The translations under genes were made by a program, and so were the position numbers. A DNA stretch of 64,000 nt from positions 62,001 to 126,000 of the forward strand of contig NZ_LNJP01000004.1 in assembly GCF_001547525.1 (NCBI RefSeq), written 5' to 3'. This stretch comes from Burkholderia anthina. GTDB lineage: Bacteria > Pseudomonadota > Gammaproteobacteria > Burkholderiales > Burkholderiaceae. Positions 8,437-17,128 of this stretch are shown here, in pieces. The notes under the pieces were generated by a model that searched no databases, was not told the origin of the DNA, and saw only the letters and a program-made list of their open reading frames with translations. Numbering within the stretch: the first letter of the stretch is position 1; each line of letters opens with the position of its first letter.

Positions 8437-10770
8437 ATGTTTAGTGTGTTTAGTCGATTCGAAATAAACGACGTCGTCGGACGAGCGATGCTGGCGGGCG
8501 TCTGGTGGGGCGCGGCGACGGCCGCCGCCTGCGCCGACGAGGGCGTCGTCACCTTTCACGTACCGGGCGGCGCGCTCGATGCCGTGTTGCTCGAGGTTGC
8601 GCGGCAGGCGCACGTCGTGCTGTCGTTCGACAGCGCACTGACGGCCGGCCGCTGGGCCGGGCCGGTCGATGGCACGATGACCGCGCGCGACGCGCTCGCC
8701 TGCGCGCTGGCGGGCACGCCGCTCGAACCGACCAGCGTCGCGGGCGGCACGTGGACGCTGCAGCGCACCCGTACACCGGATGCCGGCGCGGCGACCATCA
8801 TGTTGCCGCCCATTCGCATGCGCGCTCGGGTTGGCGCGGACGGCGGCTTCGCCGAGACGCGCTCGTCGGCCGCGGCTCGGCTCGACCTGCCGCTCGTCGA
8901 CACGCCGCAGTCGGTCGGCGTCGTGAGCCATGCCGTGCTGACGAGCCAGCAGGCGGAATCGGTCGCGGACGCGATCGCGAACGTCAGCGGCGCGACGTCG
9001 GTGTTCGACGAAAACAACGCGAACTACGGCATCGGGATACGCGGCTATACCGCGCAGGCGCTGCTCGTCGACGGGAGCGTCGTCGAATCCGCCGATTACC
9101 CGCCGCTCGCGGGCATCGAACGCATCGAGGTCGTCAAGGGCCCGGCGACGGCGCTCGTCGGAGGCGCGCCAAACGGCGGCATCGTCAACCTGGTCACGAA
9201 GCGGCCGCAGTTCGCGCGCCATGCGACGCTGCAGACGACGCTGTCGTCGCGCGGGCGGCGCGAGAGCATGCTCGACATGAGTGACGTGTCGAGCGACGCG
9301 CAGGTCGGCTACCGGTTCGTAGCGAGCGGCAACCTGAACGGACGCAGCTATGGCGGCTACGATGGGCAGCGCGGCTTTTTCGTCGCGCCGTCGGTGCGCT
9401 ACCGGGACGCCGACACCGATGTGACGCTGCGTCTCGAGCATTACCGGCAGCGCGTGCCGGTCCTGCCGTATTCGGTCGGCGGCGATGACGGCAATCCGTT
9501 ACCGCAAACGTCGCTCGAGCCCGCCGGCGCGCGCGACGACCACATGGGCACCGATTCGCTGCGCGCGTCGCTGAACGCCGAGCGCGCGTTCGGCGACGGC
9601 TGGCAGGCGCGCGTGCGCGCGGTCTGGCTGAAATACGAAACCGTGTCGCATTGGCACGTGCCCTACGCGCTGCTGGACGGCTCCGGCGACATCGCACTCT
9701 ACGGCCTGCATTCCGTCGAGCGGCGGCATGAATCGGATGTGGCGGCGGAACTGCTGCGCACGTTCCGCGCGGGCGGTGTGTCCGGCACCATGCTCGCGGG
9801 CGTCGAGCACTGGCGGCTGTCGTCGACGGCCGACATCGCACCGTACGCGTCCGCCGTCCAGAACCTGTATGCGCCGCATCCGCTGCCGTCGATTCCGTCC
9901 GGTCCGCTCGCGCGCGAATCCGATTCGGCGATGCGGCAATTGAGCGGTTACGTGCAGCTCCAGGCGCTGATCGCAGATCGGGTGACGGTGCTCGCATCGC
10001 TGCGGCACACGAACGCGCTGCTGGACAAATCGCTAAGCTCGCCGTTGGTGCGCAATTCCGTCTGGTCGCCGAGCGTCGCCGCCAGCTACGCGATCACGCC
10101 GTCGGTCAGCATCTATGCAAACTGGATGCGCGGTTTTCGGCCGTCGCTCGACACCGTGTCGTGGGACGGCAAGACCCTGCAGGCCACCCGCACCGAGCAG
10201 ATCGAGACCGGCATCAAGTTCACGCTCTTCGGCGATGCGCTGACCGCGACCGCCGCCGCGTACCAGCTGCGCGACGATGGCAAGATCATCGGCGATCCGA
10301 CGCATCCGGGCTTTTACGCACGCGTGCCGGGCGAGCACAACCGCGGCGTCGAGTTCGACTTGGCCGGGAAGGTTCTGACGGGACTGGACGTGATTGGCTC
10401 GCTGACGGTGTCCGATTCGGGCGTGGCGGTCGACCCGCGTGGTACGCAGGTCCGGGCGCCGGGCACGCCGGCGCGCGCCGGCAGTCTGTGGATGACCTAC
10501 GCGCTGCAGGCGCCGGCGTGGCGCGGCTGGGGCGTCGGCAGCGGCGTGTTCTTCCGCTCGCAGCGGGCGACAGGCGCACCCGGCTACGTCGTGCCCGGCG
10601 ATGCGCGCGTCGATGCGACGGTGTTCTACCGCGCGCAGAAGTGGGCCGTGCAGCTTGGCGTGAAGAACGTGTTCGACCGGAAGCTTTACGGCGCCGCGCT
10701 TTACCCGAACTTCATCCCCGTGCTGCCCGGGCGCACGTTCTTGCTGACGACGACGTTCTCGCCGGGCTGA
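8437..10770 (+). CDS. TonB-dependent siderophore receptor with signalling (STN) domain
   Basis: I start at the ATG at 8437, preceded by AGAGAAG, rather than eleven codons upstream, giving 777 residues. A signal peptide ends near ATAAACA-D. An STN signalling domain follows (VTFHVPGGALDAVLLEVARQA), then a plug domain (about residues 120-250: DTPQSVGVVSHAVL, PATALVGGAPNGGIVNLVTK). A 22-strand barrel ends in the aromatic-rich C-terminus typical of FhuE/FoxA-like ferric-siderophore receptors. With divergent fecI-fecR it forms a cell-surface signalling unit: siderophore binding outside induces receptor expression. The ligand is unknown. A link to the NRPS 7 kb upstream is possible but unproven. Confidence 0.92.
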   Translation: MFSVFSRFEINDVVGRAMLAGVWWGAATAAACADEGVVTFHVPGGALDAVLLEVARQAHVVLSFDSALTAGRWAGPVDGTMTARDALACALAGTPLEPTSVAGGTWTLQRTRTPDAGAATIMLPPIRMRARVGADGGFAETRSSAAARLDLPLVDTPQSVGVVSHAVLTSQQAESVADAIANVSGATSVFDENNANYGIGIRGYTAQALLVDGSVVESADYPPLAGIERIEVVKGPATALVGGAPNGGIVNLVTKRPQFARHATLQTTLSSRGRRESMLDMSDVSSDAQVGYRFVASGNLNGRSYGGYDGQRGFFVAPSVRYRDADTDVTLRLEHYRQRVPVLPYSVGGDDGNPLPQTSLEPAGARDDHMGTDSLRASLNAERAFGDGWQARVRAVWLKYETVSHWHVPYALLDGSGDIALYGLHSVERRHESDVAAELLRTFRAGGVSGTMLAGVEHWRLSSTADIAPYASAVQNLYAPHPLPSIPSGPLARESDSAMRQLSGYVQLQALIADRVTVLASLRHTNALLDKSLSSPLVRNSVWSPSVAASYAITPSVSIYANWMRGFRPSLDTVSWDGKTLQATRTEQIETGIKFTLFGDALTATAAAYQLRDDGKIIGDPTHPGFYARVPGEHNRGVEFDLAGKVLTGLDVIGSLTVSDSGVAVDPRGTQVRAPGTPARAGSLWMTYALQAPAWRGWGVGSGVFFRSQRATGAPGYVVPGDARVDATVFYRAQKWAVQLGVKNVFDRKLYGAALYPNFIPVLPGRTFLLTTTFSPG

Positions 10771-10786
10771 ATATCTTGCGCCGCGC

Positions 10787-10921
10787 TCACGGCTGCGTGC
10801 CGTACACGCATTCGATTGGCCGGTGGCCGAGGCCTTCGAGCGCGAAGCCGGGCTCGGCGTCGGCCGTGCCGGTGACGATCATCCGCGCGCCGCGCAGCTT
10901 CAGCGCGGAATAATCAGGATG
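10787..10921 (-). pseudogene. 44-codon C-terminal gene fragment
   Basis: A minus-strand frame with strong GC3 bias reads HPDYSALKLRGARMIVTGT and ends GHRPIECVYGTQP before TGA. It has no start codon context of its own: the frame joins unrelated sequence upstream. It looks like the broken end of a gene lost by rearrangement. I do not recognise the family. Confidence 0.4.
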
Positions 10922-11093
10922 ACTCGACAATATCGAGCCCGGTCAGGAGGCGCAAAAGTGCCCGAAAAGAGCGAATTTCGGGCCGCCGTGATGACCTGTC
11001 TTGGGTGTTAACGAAAAACCGGCTCTCCTTCCGGGAATTGAAGCCGTTCCTCGGTTGAGGCTTGGCGTATCACGGACGACCCTTGCAACAAAG

Positions 11094-11741
11094 TCAGTGA
11101 ATCCAGACCATGCCGTACGCGGAATTGGAACCATTGACCGCCTGGTTCGCCGTCCAGTTTCCGTATCTGGCCGATCCATTCCAGGAATACACATGCCCCC
11201 ACGCGAAATGCCCATCCCCAATTTCGTCGATCGTGCATCGCTTGCTTGTGATTTGATACGCCCCTTGAAACACGCCTTGCTTCCAGCGACGCACGACAAC
11301 CTCGACGAACGTGGCATATTTCCCCGCCGGAACCTGTTGACTCCAGCCAGTCGATTCCGTATTAGTCACGGTGCGCCCATACGAGGCGTCAACGTGAAGC
11401 AGATTCAAGATGCCTCCCACGATCGGAATACTTTCCGGATTCAAACTGGCACTGCCGCTGACGGTGTATCCATTGGAACGGGTTTTCGTCCATGTATACG
11501 TACACGGGGCAGCTACATTGCGGACGCCATTGCACAGGAAGGTATCACCTCTCCATATCCAGTCTTGCCACGTACTGGTTGCTTGCTGAATAGGAATCGA
11601 CCAGGACGAGCTGTTTCCCACCAGATTTGCCTGGTTGGTTTGGCTATCGAGCAGGCACGTCGTCCCGGCAACGGCATGGCCGACCTGAAACAGGCAAACG
11701 ACGCCCGCAATCGCGGAATTGAAAAGCGATTTCGACTTCAC
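11094..11741 (-). CDS. secreted protein of unknown function, AT-richer gene
   Basis: The 215-residue protein has a clear Sec signal peptide (hydrophobic core AIAGVVCLFQVG, likely cleavage after HAVA). The mature part has four cysteines, repeated Thr/Ser-rich strands (SNGYTVSGSASLN, YGRTVTNTESTGWSQQVPAG) and a W-rich C-terminus, suggesting a beta-rich extracellular domain. The pattern resembles pore-forming-toxin-like or cell-surface beta proteins, but this is only an impression. The start is a GTG in a GTGA overlap with the upstream lipoprotein gene. Codon use is less GC-biased than neighbours, which suggests transfer. Confidence 0.75.
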   Translation of the reverse strand: MKSKSLFNSAIAGVVCLFQVGHAVAGTTCLLDSQTNQANLVGNSSSWSIPIQQATSTWQDWIWRGDTFLCNGVRNVAAPCTYTWTKTRSNGYTVSGSASLNPESIPIVGGILNLLHVDASYGRTVTNTESTGWSQQVPAGKYATFVEVVVRRWKQGVFQGAYQITSKRCTIDEIGDGHFAWGHVYSWNGSARYGNWTANQAVNGSNSAYGMVWIH

Positions 11742-12385
11742 TTGTTACCCCCATCATTGGTTTGAAAAATATTCGCGACGTTGTTTTGTGTCGCATCGAT
11801 GCCTGAAACCTTCTGGTCGGGTCCTCCGTTGGTATTTCCCCCGCCGGTGTTGAATATCGGGGTGATCAGATAGCCGTCGCCGTTCGGGCCTCGTTGAATT
11901 CGGACTGCGTCGCCGGCAACCGCGGTTCCCGGGCCGACAATTTGTTCTACGGCGGAATTGACGGTCGCGCCCCCGGGCTTTCCGCTACCGGCGGAATCGA
12001 TGACTATCTCTTTGCCATTTCCCAGGCCGTCGACAATTTCCTTCATTACGCCCGGATTTGCAGTCTGGTCGCTGGAAACGACCAGAACATCGTAGTCGTC
12101 AGCCGTTCCCGGCGGGAGTTTCTCAGACAATGCCGACGCGACGAACCCCGTCCCCGATCCCAGATTTCGGACTTTCTGCTGAGGCATCGACCCGCTGGCT
12201 ACGAGTACCGTGTTGCCCGGAGGCGGGGGCGTAGAGTGCAGATTTTGCGCGACATTTTGCTGATTCAAGCTTTGATCTGTTGAGTTCTGAGCAGGCTTTG
12301 ACGGCAAGGCGTCGCCGCCGGAGCATCCCTGCAAAATAGAAGAAACAAGCAGAATCAAACCTGAAATATATGTGGTATTTAACAT
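11738..12385 (-). CDS. lipoprotein of unknown function
   Basis: I choose the ATG at 12385 because GAGG sits six bases upstream, giving 215 residues. The type II signal peptide ends in the lipobox LQGC. The rest is low-complexity and Asn/Gln/Gly/Pro-rich, with a central stretch containing VLVVSSDQTANPG and KEIVIDSAGSGKPGG. The gene ends inside the start codon of the secreted-protein gene, so the two form an operon. It could be a membrane-tethered partner, chaperone or immunity protein for the secreted product. None of these is shown by the sequence. Confidence 0.75.
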   Translation of the reverse strand: MLNTTYISGLILLVSSILQGCSGGDALPSKPAQNSTDQSLNQQNVAQNLHSTPPPPGNTVLVASGSMPQQKVRNLGSGTGFVASALSEKLPPGTADDYDVLVVSSDQTANPGVMKEIVDGLGNGKEIVIDSAGSGKPGGATVNSAVEQIVGPGTAVAGDAVRIQRGPNGDGYLITPIFNTGGGNTNGGPDQKVSGIDATQNNVANIFQTNDGGNK

Positions 12386-12630
12386 TCGATCCTCAAAAAA
12401 TGTCATGGCCGATGGTTCGGTAATTTGCTTCGCCTGGAATTGATGCTATGAAATGCAAAATGTCATGTCTTTTTATGTTGGACGATTTGGATGGGGTCTT
12501 GGTAAAGTATCCGCCATTCGGATCCGTGGCATGCGATTTTTAAATGATAAATATTTAAAGAGCGTGACTTCGCTCGGAGGTAATGCGATATCGAATAAAA
12601 TCGAACATTCGAAAGCGGAATAACGCCGGG
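12386..12630. other. AT-rich leader of the lipoprotein operon
   Basis: No gene is supported. The sequence is markedly AT-rich (ATTTTTAAATGATAAATATTTAAAG near 12535-12560) and probably carries the promoter of the lipoprotein-secreted protein pair on the minus strand. I could not pick a unique -35/-10 pair. Confidence 0.5.
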
Positions 12631-12954
12631 CTAGATGGCATCTTTCGTTTCTGAAAAATATAGGAATGTTCTTTCGATTGACGTCGGCCCACATCCTGGG
12701 CGTAAAAATATTCGGTTGGTGGCGGTTACGAAGGCCTGGCTCGTCATGACGGCGTCGGTGCCGGTCGCGACGCGCGCAAGCGCGCGATTGCCCGCCGCTG
12801 CGGCTGCCGTGCCTGTCGCGCGGCCGGCGGCGGCCGCCTCGCTCGTATCCGGGCCGCTGCCGCACGCCGAAAGCGCGAGTGCGCCGAGGCTGTAGAGGAA
12901 CGTGCGACGGGAAAGGCCAGCACTCGCTTCAAGTCGATGTTTCGTATCGCTCAT
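12631..12954 (-). pseudogene. truncated Tat-exported lipoprotein gene, copy 2
   Basis: The frame starts MSDTKHRLEASAG and carries an intact twin-arginine motif (SRRTFLYS), a hydrophobic region and a lipobox (LSAC), followed by an Ala/Gly/Thr-rich linker. Protein-like sequence ends near VTATNRIF, after which the frame continues into AT-rich DNA and stops at 107 residues. It could be expressed as a small lipoprotein, but the abrupt change in composition suggests a 3'-truncated gene. A more decayed copy of the same start lies at 4348-4494. Confidence 0.55.
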
Positions 12955-13125
12955 GTTCGTATCGTTACGTCCGTAATGTTGGCCACGCGGAGACGAAACT
13001 CTCGCGCGGCGGCGGCAAACGTTTTCGCTTGCGCGCGTATGCCGGGGACGGCGAACCCGCCTTGTTATCGAACGCGTGGTGAAAATATATAGGTGTAGAA
13101 ACTGTGGATTCTCAAAAATGCTCAC
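12875..13125 (-). repeat. direct repeat, copy 2 (leader and start of the Tat gene)
   Basis: This matches 4415-4668 in the same orientation. Homology covers the first about 28 codons of the minus-strand gene and about 170 bases of leader, ending near the ATTCTCAAAAA block. Recombination between the copies would remove about 8.46 kb carrying the regulator, fecR, fecI and the receptor. Confidence 0.7.
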
Positions 13126-13239
13126 AAGGAAGTGCGTGCGAAGCCTTGACCGGAGCGAATGTTTCGTTGCTCCGGTTGGTTGCGATCCCATCCGCTAAGG
13201 AACGCTAACAGAACGATTTTTGAACGTGCCTCCAGCAGA

Positions 13240-13490
13240 TGATTCAGACGGCGATTTTCATGAACGCCTCATGTATGGTGGCGAGGCGTTCGAACCGGAT
13301 ACGCAGTGGGATTGGGTCCTGCTTTCGACCCGATCCCACTGTATGAATGGAGGGCGACGCCGCGATCGTCGAGACGCTTGCGTCCGGGGTATCGCGTCGG
13401 ACGCCGCTTCGGTGGTGACAACAGCGGTTGGGTGAGTGACCACGATTCGTCATCGAGTATCGGTTTGGCCATGGCCTCTCGGCGAAACAA
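13240..13490 (-). pseudogene. IS5-family transposase remnant with internal deletion
   Basis: The minus-strand frame from about 13472 reads MAKPILDDESWSLTQPLL and RRPTRYPGRKRLDDRGV, the conserved N-terminus of IS5-type (IS427-like) transposases. It then jumps to GSKAGPNPT followed by TPRHH, which corresponds to the region around the second catalytic part of the same family (GxKTGPNPTDR...SKHH). About half of the intervening protein is missing and nothing follows. No terminal inverted repeats are evident. The remnant marks an old insertion next to repeat copy 2. Confidence 0.7.
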
Positions 13491-13626
13491 CGAAGCGGTT
13501 AACGGAACGCGCGACGGGTTAGTGGCCTTCGCAATTTATTTTGTTGGAATTTCTTGGCTTGCTTCCGTGAAATTGTCGTGCTAGTTTTTCATGAAATTTC
13601 GCAGCAAAATTTTCACGGAAGCTCGC

Positions 13627-14916
13627 ATGTTCGTGCAGTCCGACCGTCACGTCGCAAGCTACTACGCCGGTACCTACCCGGCGCCGATCCCGCATCGGCC
13701 GGCGCTGGACGAACGTGTCGACGCCGACGTGCTGGTCGTCGGCGCGGGCTTCAGCGGGCTGCATACGGCGCTGCGGCTCGCGCTCGCCGGCAGGCGCGTC
13801 GTCATGCTCGAAGCGAGCCGCGTCGCGTGGGCCGCGTCGGGCCGCAACGGCGGACAGGCGCTGCTCGGCTGGTCGTGCGACATGCAGCCGCTCGAGGATG
13901 CGCTCGGCCGCGACGGCGCCCGGTTGCTCTGGGACAGCATGCGCTGGGCGGCGGCCGAAGTGCGCGAACTGCCGGCGCGACACGGTTTCGACATCGACTA
14001 CCGGCCCGGCAGCCTGTGGGCCGCGGTGCGGCCGCGGCGCGTCGCGATGCTGGCGCAGGCGCGCGACGAGGCCGCCGAGCGCTGGGGCTACGACCGGTTG
14101 CGCATGATAGGCCGTGACGAGATGCCCGAATGGATCGGCGGCACGCGCTATCTCGCGGCGCTTCACGATCCGGAGGCCGGCCACCTGAATCCGCTCAAGC
14201 TCGCACTCGGCCTCGCGCGAACGATCGAGCGCGCGGGCGGCCGCATCTTCGAACAGAGCCGCGTGCTCGACTGTCGCGAGACGGCCGGCGGCCACGTCGC
14301 CCGCACGGCGCGCGGCGAAGTGCGCGCGGACGTGCTGGTGCTCGCGTGTAACGCATACGTCGACCGGCTCGATCGCGACCTTGCGCGCAGGCTGCTGCCG
14401 GTCGGCACGTACCAGGTCGCAACCGCGCCGCTCGCACCCGACGTCGCGCGGGCGCTATTGCCGCGCAACAGTTGCGTGATCGACAACCAGTTCGTGCCCG
14501 ACTATTTCCGCCTGAGCCCCGACAACCGGCTGCTGTTTGGCGGCGGCTGCACGTATCTCGGCGGCATTCCGGCCGATATCGCGGCGGCGACGCGCCCGCG
14601 CCTCGAACGCGTGTTCCCGCAACTGGCCGGCGTGCCGCTCGACTACGCGTGGGGCGGTCACATCGACATCAGCATGCGCCGCACGCCGGACATCGGCCGC
14701 CACGGGCAGCGCTTCTGGCTGCAGGGCTTTTCGGGGCATGGCGTGCTGCCGACGCTCGCCGGCGCGCGCGCGGTGGCCGATGCCGTGCTCGGCGACGCGC
14801 ACCTGCTCGCGCAGTATCAGCGCATTCGCAACCCGCGCTTTCCCGGCGGCGACCGGCTGGCCGCGCCGCTGGAGGCGATCGGCAAGGTCTGGTACCGCCT
14901 GCGCGATACCGTTTGA
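13627..14916 (+). CDS. puuB: FAD-dependent gamma-glutamylputrescine oxidase-like protein
   Basis: The start at 13627 has GGAAG upstream and gives 429 residues; the longest frame begins twelve codons earlier. The DAO-family FAD-binding motif VVGAGFSGLHTA is at about 37-48. ASGRNGGQ and the C-terminal LQGFSGHGVLPTLAG match PuuB/OrdL oxidases. These oxidise gamma-glutamylputrescine to the aldehyde, releasing H2O2 and ammonia. It is followed by a PuuR-like regulator and a PuuA-like ligase on the same strand, which supports polyamine catabolism. Substrate specificity within the family (putrescine or another amine) is inferred. Confidence 0.87.
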   Translation: MFVQSDRHVASYYAGTYPAPIPHRPALDERVDADVLVVGAGFSGLHTALRLALAGRRVVMLEASRVAWAASGRNGGQALLGWSCDMQPLEDALGRDGARLLWDSMRWAAAEVRELPARHGFDIDYRPGSLWAAVRPRRVAMLAQARDEAAERWGYDRLRMIGRDEMPEWIGGTRYLAALHDPEAGHLNPLKLALGLARTIERAGGRIFEQSRVLDCRETAGGHVARTARGEVRADVLVLACNAYVDRLDRDLARRLLPVGTYQVATAPLAPDVARALLPRNSCVIDNQFVPDYFRLSPDNRLLFGGGCTYLGGIPADIAAATRPRLERVFPQLAGVPLDYAWGGHIDISMRRTPDIGRHGQRFWLQGFSGHGVLPTLAGARAVADAVLGDAHLLAQYQRIRNPRFPGGDRLAAPLEAIGKVWYRLRDTV

Positions 14917-14933
14917 TTGCATCGGAATCCTTT

Positions 14934-15491
14934 ATGAACGAACAGGAAGAGATAGAAAGTCTGGCGATCCTGATCCGCGACCTGCGCAAGCATCGCAAGG
15001 TCACGCTGAGCGATCTCGCCGAACGGATCGGCCGCTCGGTCGGCTTTCTGTCGCAGGTCGAGCGCGGGCTGTCGCGTCCGACGGTCGCGGATCTCACCGC
15101 GATCGGCGAGGTGCTCGGCGTGCCGACCACGTATTTTTACAGCCTGAGCAAGCCGCGCAGCGTGCCGTGGGTCACGCGGCCCGACGAACGCCGCACCGTG
15201 CATTACGCAGCCGGCATTACCGACATTCTCGTGTCGCCGAACATGCGTTCGCGCTTCTCGATCCTCGAAAGCCATCTCGCGCCGGGCGCGAGCAGCGGCG
15301 AGCGGCCGGTCGACGACAGCGACGAGCAGGGCGGCTTCGTGCTCGAGGGAGCGCTGACGATCTGGATCGACGGCGACGACACGCCCGTCACGCTCGGCCC
15401 GAACGATGCATTCCAGCTTCCCGCGCACAAGCGCTTCCGGTATGCGAACCTGACCGACGCGCCGACGCGCGTGATCTGGGTATTTACCTGA
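14934..15491 (+). CDS. puuR: PuuR-like XRE-cupin transcriptional regulator
   Basis: The 185-residue protein has an N-terminal Cro/CI helix-turn-helix (about 10-65: TLSDLAERIGRSVGFLSQVERG) and a C-terminal cupin (about 110-183: GGFVLEGALTIWIDGDD). The start is the ATG 18 bases after the puuB stop. PuuR proteins repress putrescine-utilisation genes and are released by putrescine. It lies between the oxidase and ligase genes, so it probably controls both. An imperfect inverted repeat with arms ATGCGGC and GCCGCAT upstream of puuA is a possible target. Confidence 0.87.
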   Translation: MNEQEEIESLAILIRDLRKHRKVTLSDLAERIGRSVGFLSQVERGLSRPTVADLTAIGEVLGVPTTYFYSLSKPRSVPWVTRPDERRTVHYAAGITDILVSPNMRSRFSILESHLAPGASSGERPVDDSDEQGGFVLEGALTIWIDGDDTPVTLGPNDAFQLPAHKRFRYANLTDAPTRVIWVFT

Positions 15492-15648
15492 GCTGAATGG
15501 TCAGCGGGGCGGGCGCCTCCGCAGTCCGTCGCGCCACACGGCCTGTTTGTAGTACTGATCGACATGCGGCATGCGTTGCGCCGTGCGCCGCATGAATCCG
15601 GGTCGCCGCGTTGCGGCACCGCCCTACAAGACATGGAAAGGATGAGAC

Positions 15649-16995
15649 ATGACTGACGTCGTTCCCGCGCTGGTCGGTGAAGTCCGCGCATTCCGGCAGG
15701 CGCACCCCGAGATCCGTTATGTCGACCTGATCTGCCTCGACCTGCCTGGGCATTTCTACGGCAAGCGCTATCCGATCGACGCGCTCGAGAAAGTCGCGTC
15801 CGGCTCGCTGCTGAAGCTGCCGCAGAACTGCGTGCTGCTCGGCACGCAGGGTGGCCTCTACAAGATCGGCGATTACTGTTTCAACGACGGCGATCCCGAC
15901 GCGCCGCGCCGCCTGATCCCCGGCACGCTGAAGCCTGTGCGGTGGGAGCGGCAGCCGCTCGCGCAGATGCTGATCAGCTCCGACGGTACCGATTCGCCGA
16001 TCGAATTCGAGCCGCGCGAGGTGCTCGCGCGCGTGCTGCGGCGGTTCGCGGCGCGCGGCATCCGGCCGGTCGTCGCATTCGAGCTCGAGTTCTACCTGTT
16101 CGCCGCGCAGCTTGTGGAAGGCATGCCGCAGTATCCGCGCGATCGTCTCAGCGACGACCGCGACGATCAGCCGAACATGCATATCGAGCGCCTGTCGCGC
16201 TTCTCCGAGGTGTTGCACGAGATGGTCGACGCCGCGTGCGAACAGGGCGTCGATGCGACGGTGATCACCGCCGAGCTCGGGCCCGGCCAGTTCGAGATCA
16301 ATTTCGGGCATACCGACGACGCGCTGCGCGCAGCAGACTGGTCGGCGCTGTTCTGCCGCAGTACCCGCGGCGTCGCGTTGCGGCATGGCTATCGCGCGAG
16401 CTTCATGGGCAAGCCGTATCTGCATGCGCCGGGCAGCGGGATGCATGTGCACGTGAGCCTGTATGACGATGCGGGACGCAACGTGCTTGCGGCAGACGGG
16501 CAGCGGCCGTTGCGGCACGCGGTGGCCGGCTGCCTCGCGCTGCTGCCGCATTGCATGCCGGTGTTCGCGCCGAATCACAACGCGTTTCGCCGCTACGGGT
16601 CGATGGTGAACGCGGCGAGCCGCGCGAGCTGGGGCTTCGAGGATCGCGACGCGTGCATCCGGATTCCGGCGTCGGACACACGCAACCTGCGGATCGAGCA
16701 CCGGCTCGCGAGCGCGGATGCGAACCCGTACCTGGTGCTGGCGGCGATCCTGAGCGGGATGGAGCACGGGCTCGATGCACGGCTCGAGCCGATCGCGCCG
16801 CTCAACGACGATCGCGGCAGCGGCATCGATTTTCCGAAGGAGATGCTGTCGGCGGTCGCCGCGATGCGGGATCATCCGGCCGTGCGCGAAGGGCTTGGCA
16901 GCGAGTTCGTGATGGTGTATTGCGAGAACAAGCGGCAGGACGAGCTGGATTTCCGCAACGAGATCGGCGCGCGGGAGTATCGGTGGTTTCTGTGA
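15649..16995 (+). CDS. puuA: glutamine synthetase-family gamma-glutamylpolyamine ligase
   Basis: The 448-residue protein has the glutamine synthetase fold without the adenylylation tail. Metal and nucleotide motifs are visible: FELEFYLF, AELGPGQFEINF, GSGMHVHVSL and NPYLVLAAIL. AAAGGA lies upstream of the ATG. The family joins glutamate to putrescine or a related amine using ATP, the first step of the gamma-glutamylated catabolic route. It is preceded by puuB-puuR with a 157-base gap that could hold its own promoter. Aldehyde dehydrogenase and hydrolase partners are not in the window. Confidence 0.87.
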   Translation: MTDVVPALVGEVRAFRQAHPEIRYVDLICLDLPGHFYGKRYPIDALEKVASGSLLKLPQNCVLLGTQGGLYKIGDYCFNDGDPDAPRRLIPGTLKPVRWERQPLAQMLISSDGTDSPIEFEPREVLARVLRRFAARGIRPVVAFELEFYLFAAQLVEGMPQYPRDRLSDDRDDQPNMHIERLSRFSEVLHEMVDAACEQGVDATVITAELGPGQFEINFGHTDDALRAADWSALFCRSTRGVALRHGYRASFMGKPYLHAPGSGMHVHVSLYDDAGRNVLAADGQRPLRHAVAGCLALLPHCMPVFAPNHNAFRRYGSMVNAASRASWGFEDRDACIRIPASDTRNLRIEHRLASADANPYLVLAAILSGMEHGLDARLEPIAPLNDDRGSGIDFPKEMLSAVAAMRDHPAVREGLGSEFVMVYCENKRQDELDFRNEIGAREYRWFL

Positions 16996-17128
16996 TTGCC
17001 GCGCGCGTCGGAAAAGTCGATCAGGGAAGGGGGCGATCGTCGTCGTGTTCGACGTCAAGCGCCCTCGTGTGATTCCTTTCGGGGTGCAATGCCGCGAAAC
17101 GCGTCGCGGCATCGCATGCGTCGCGCCC

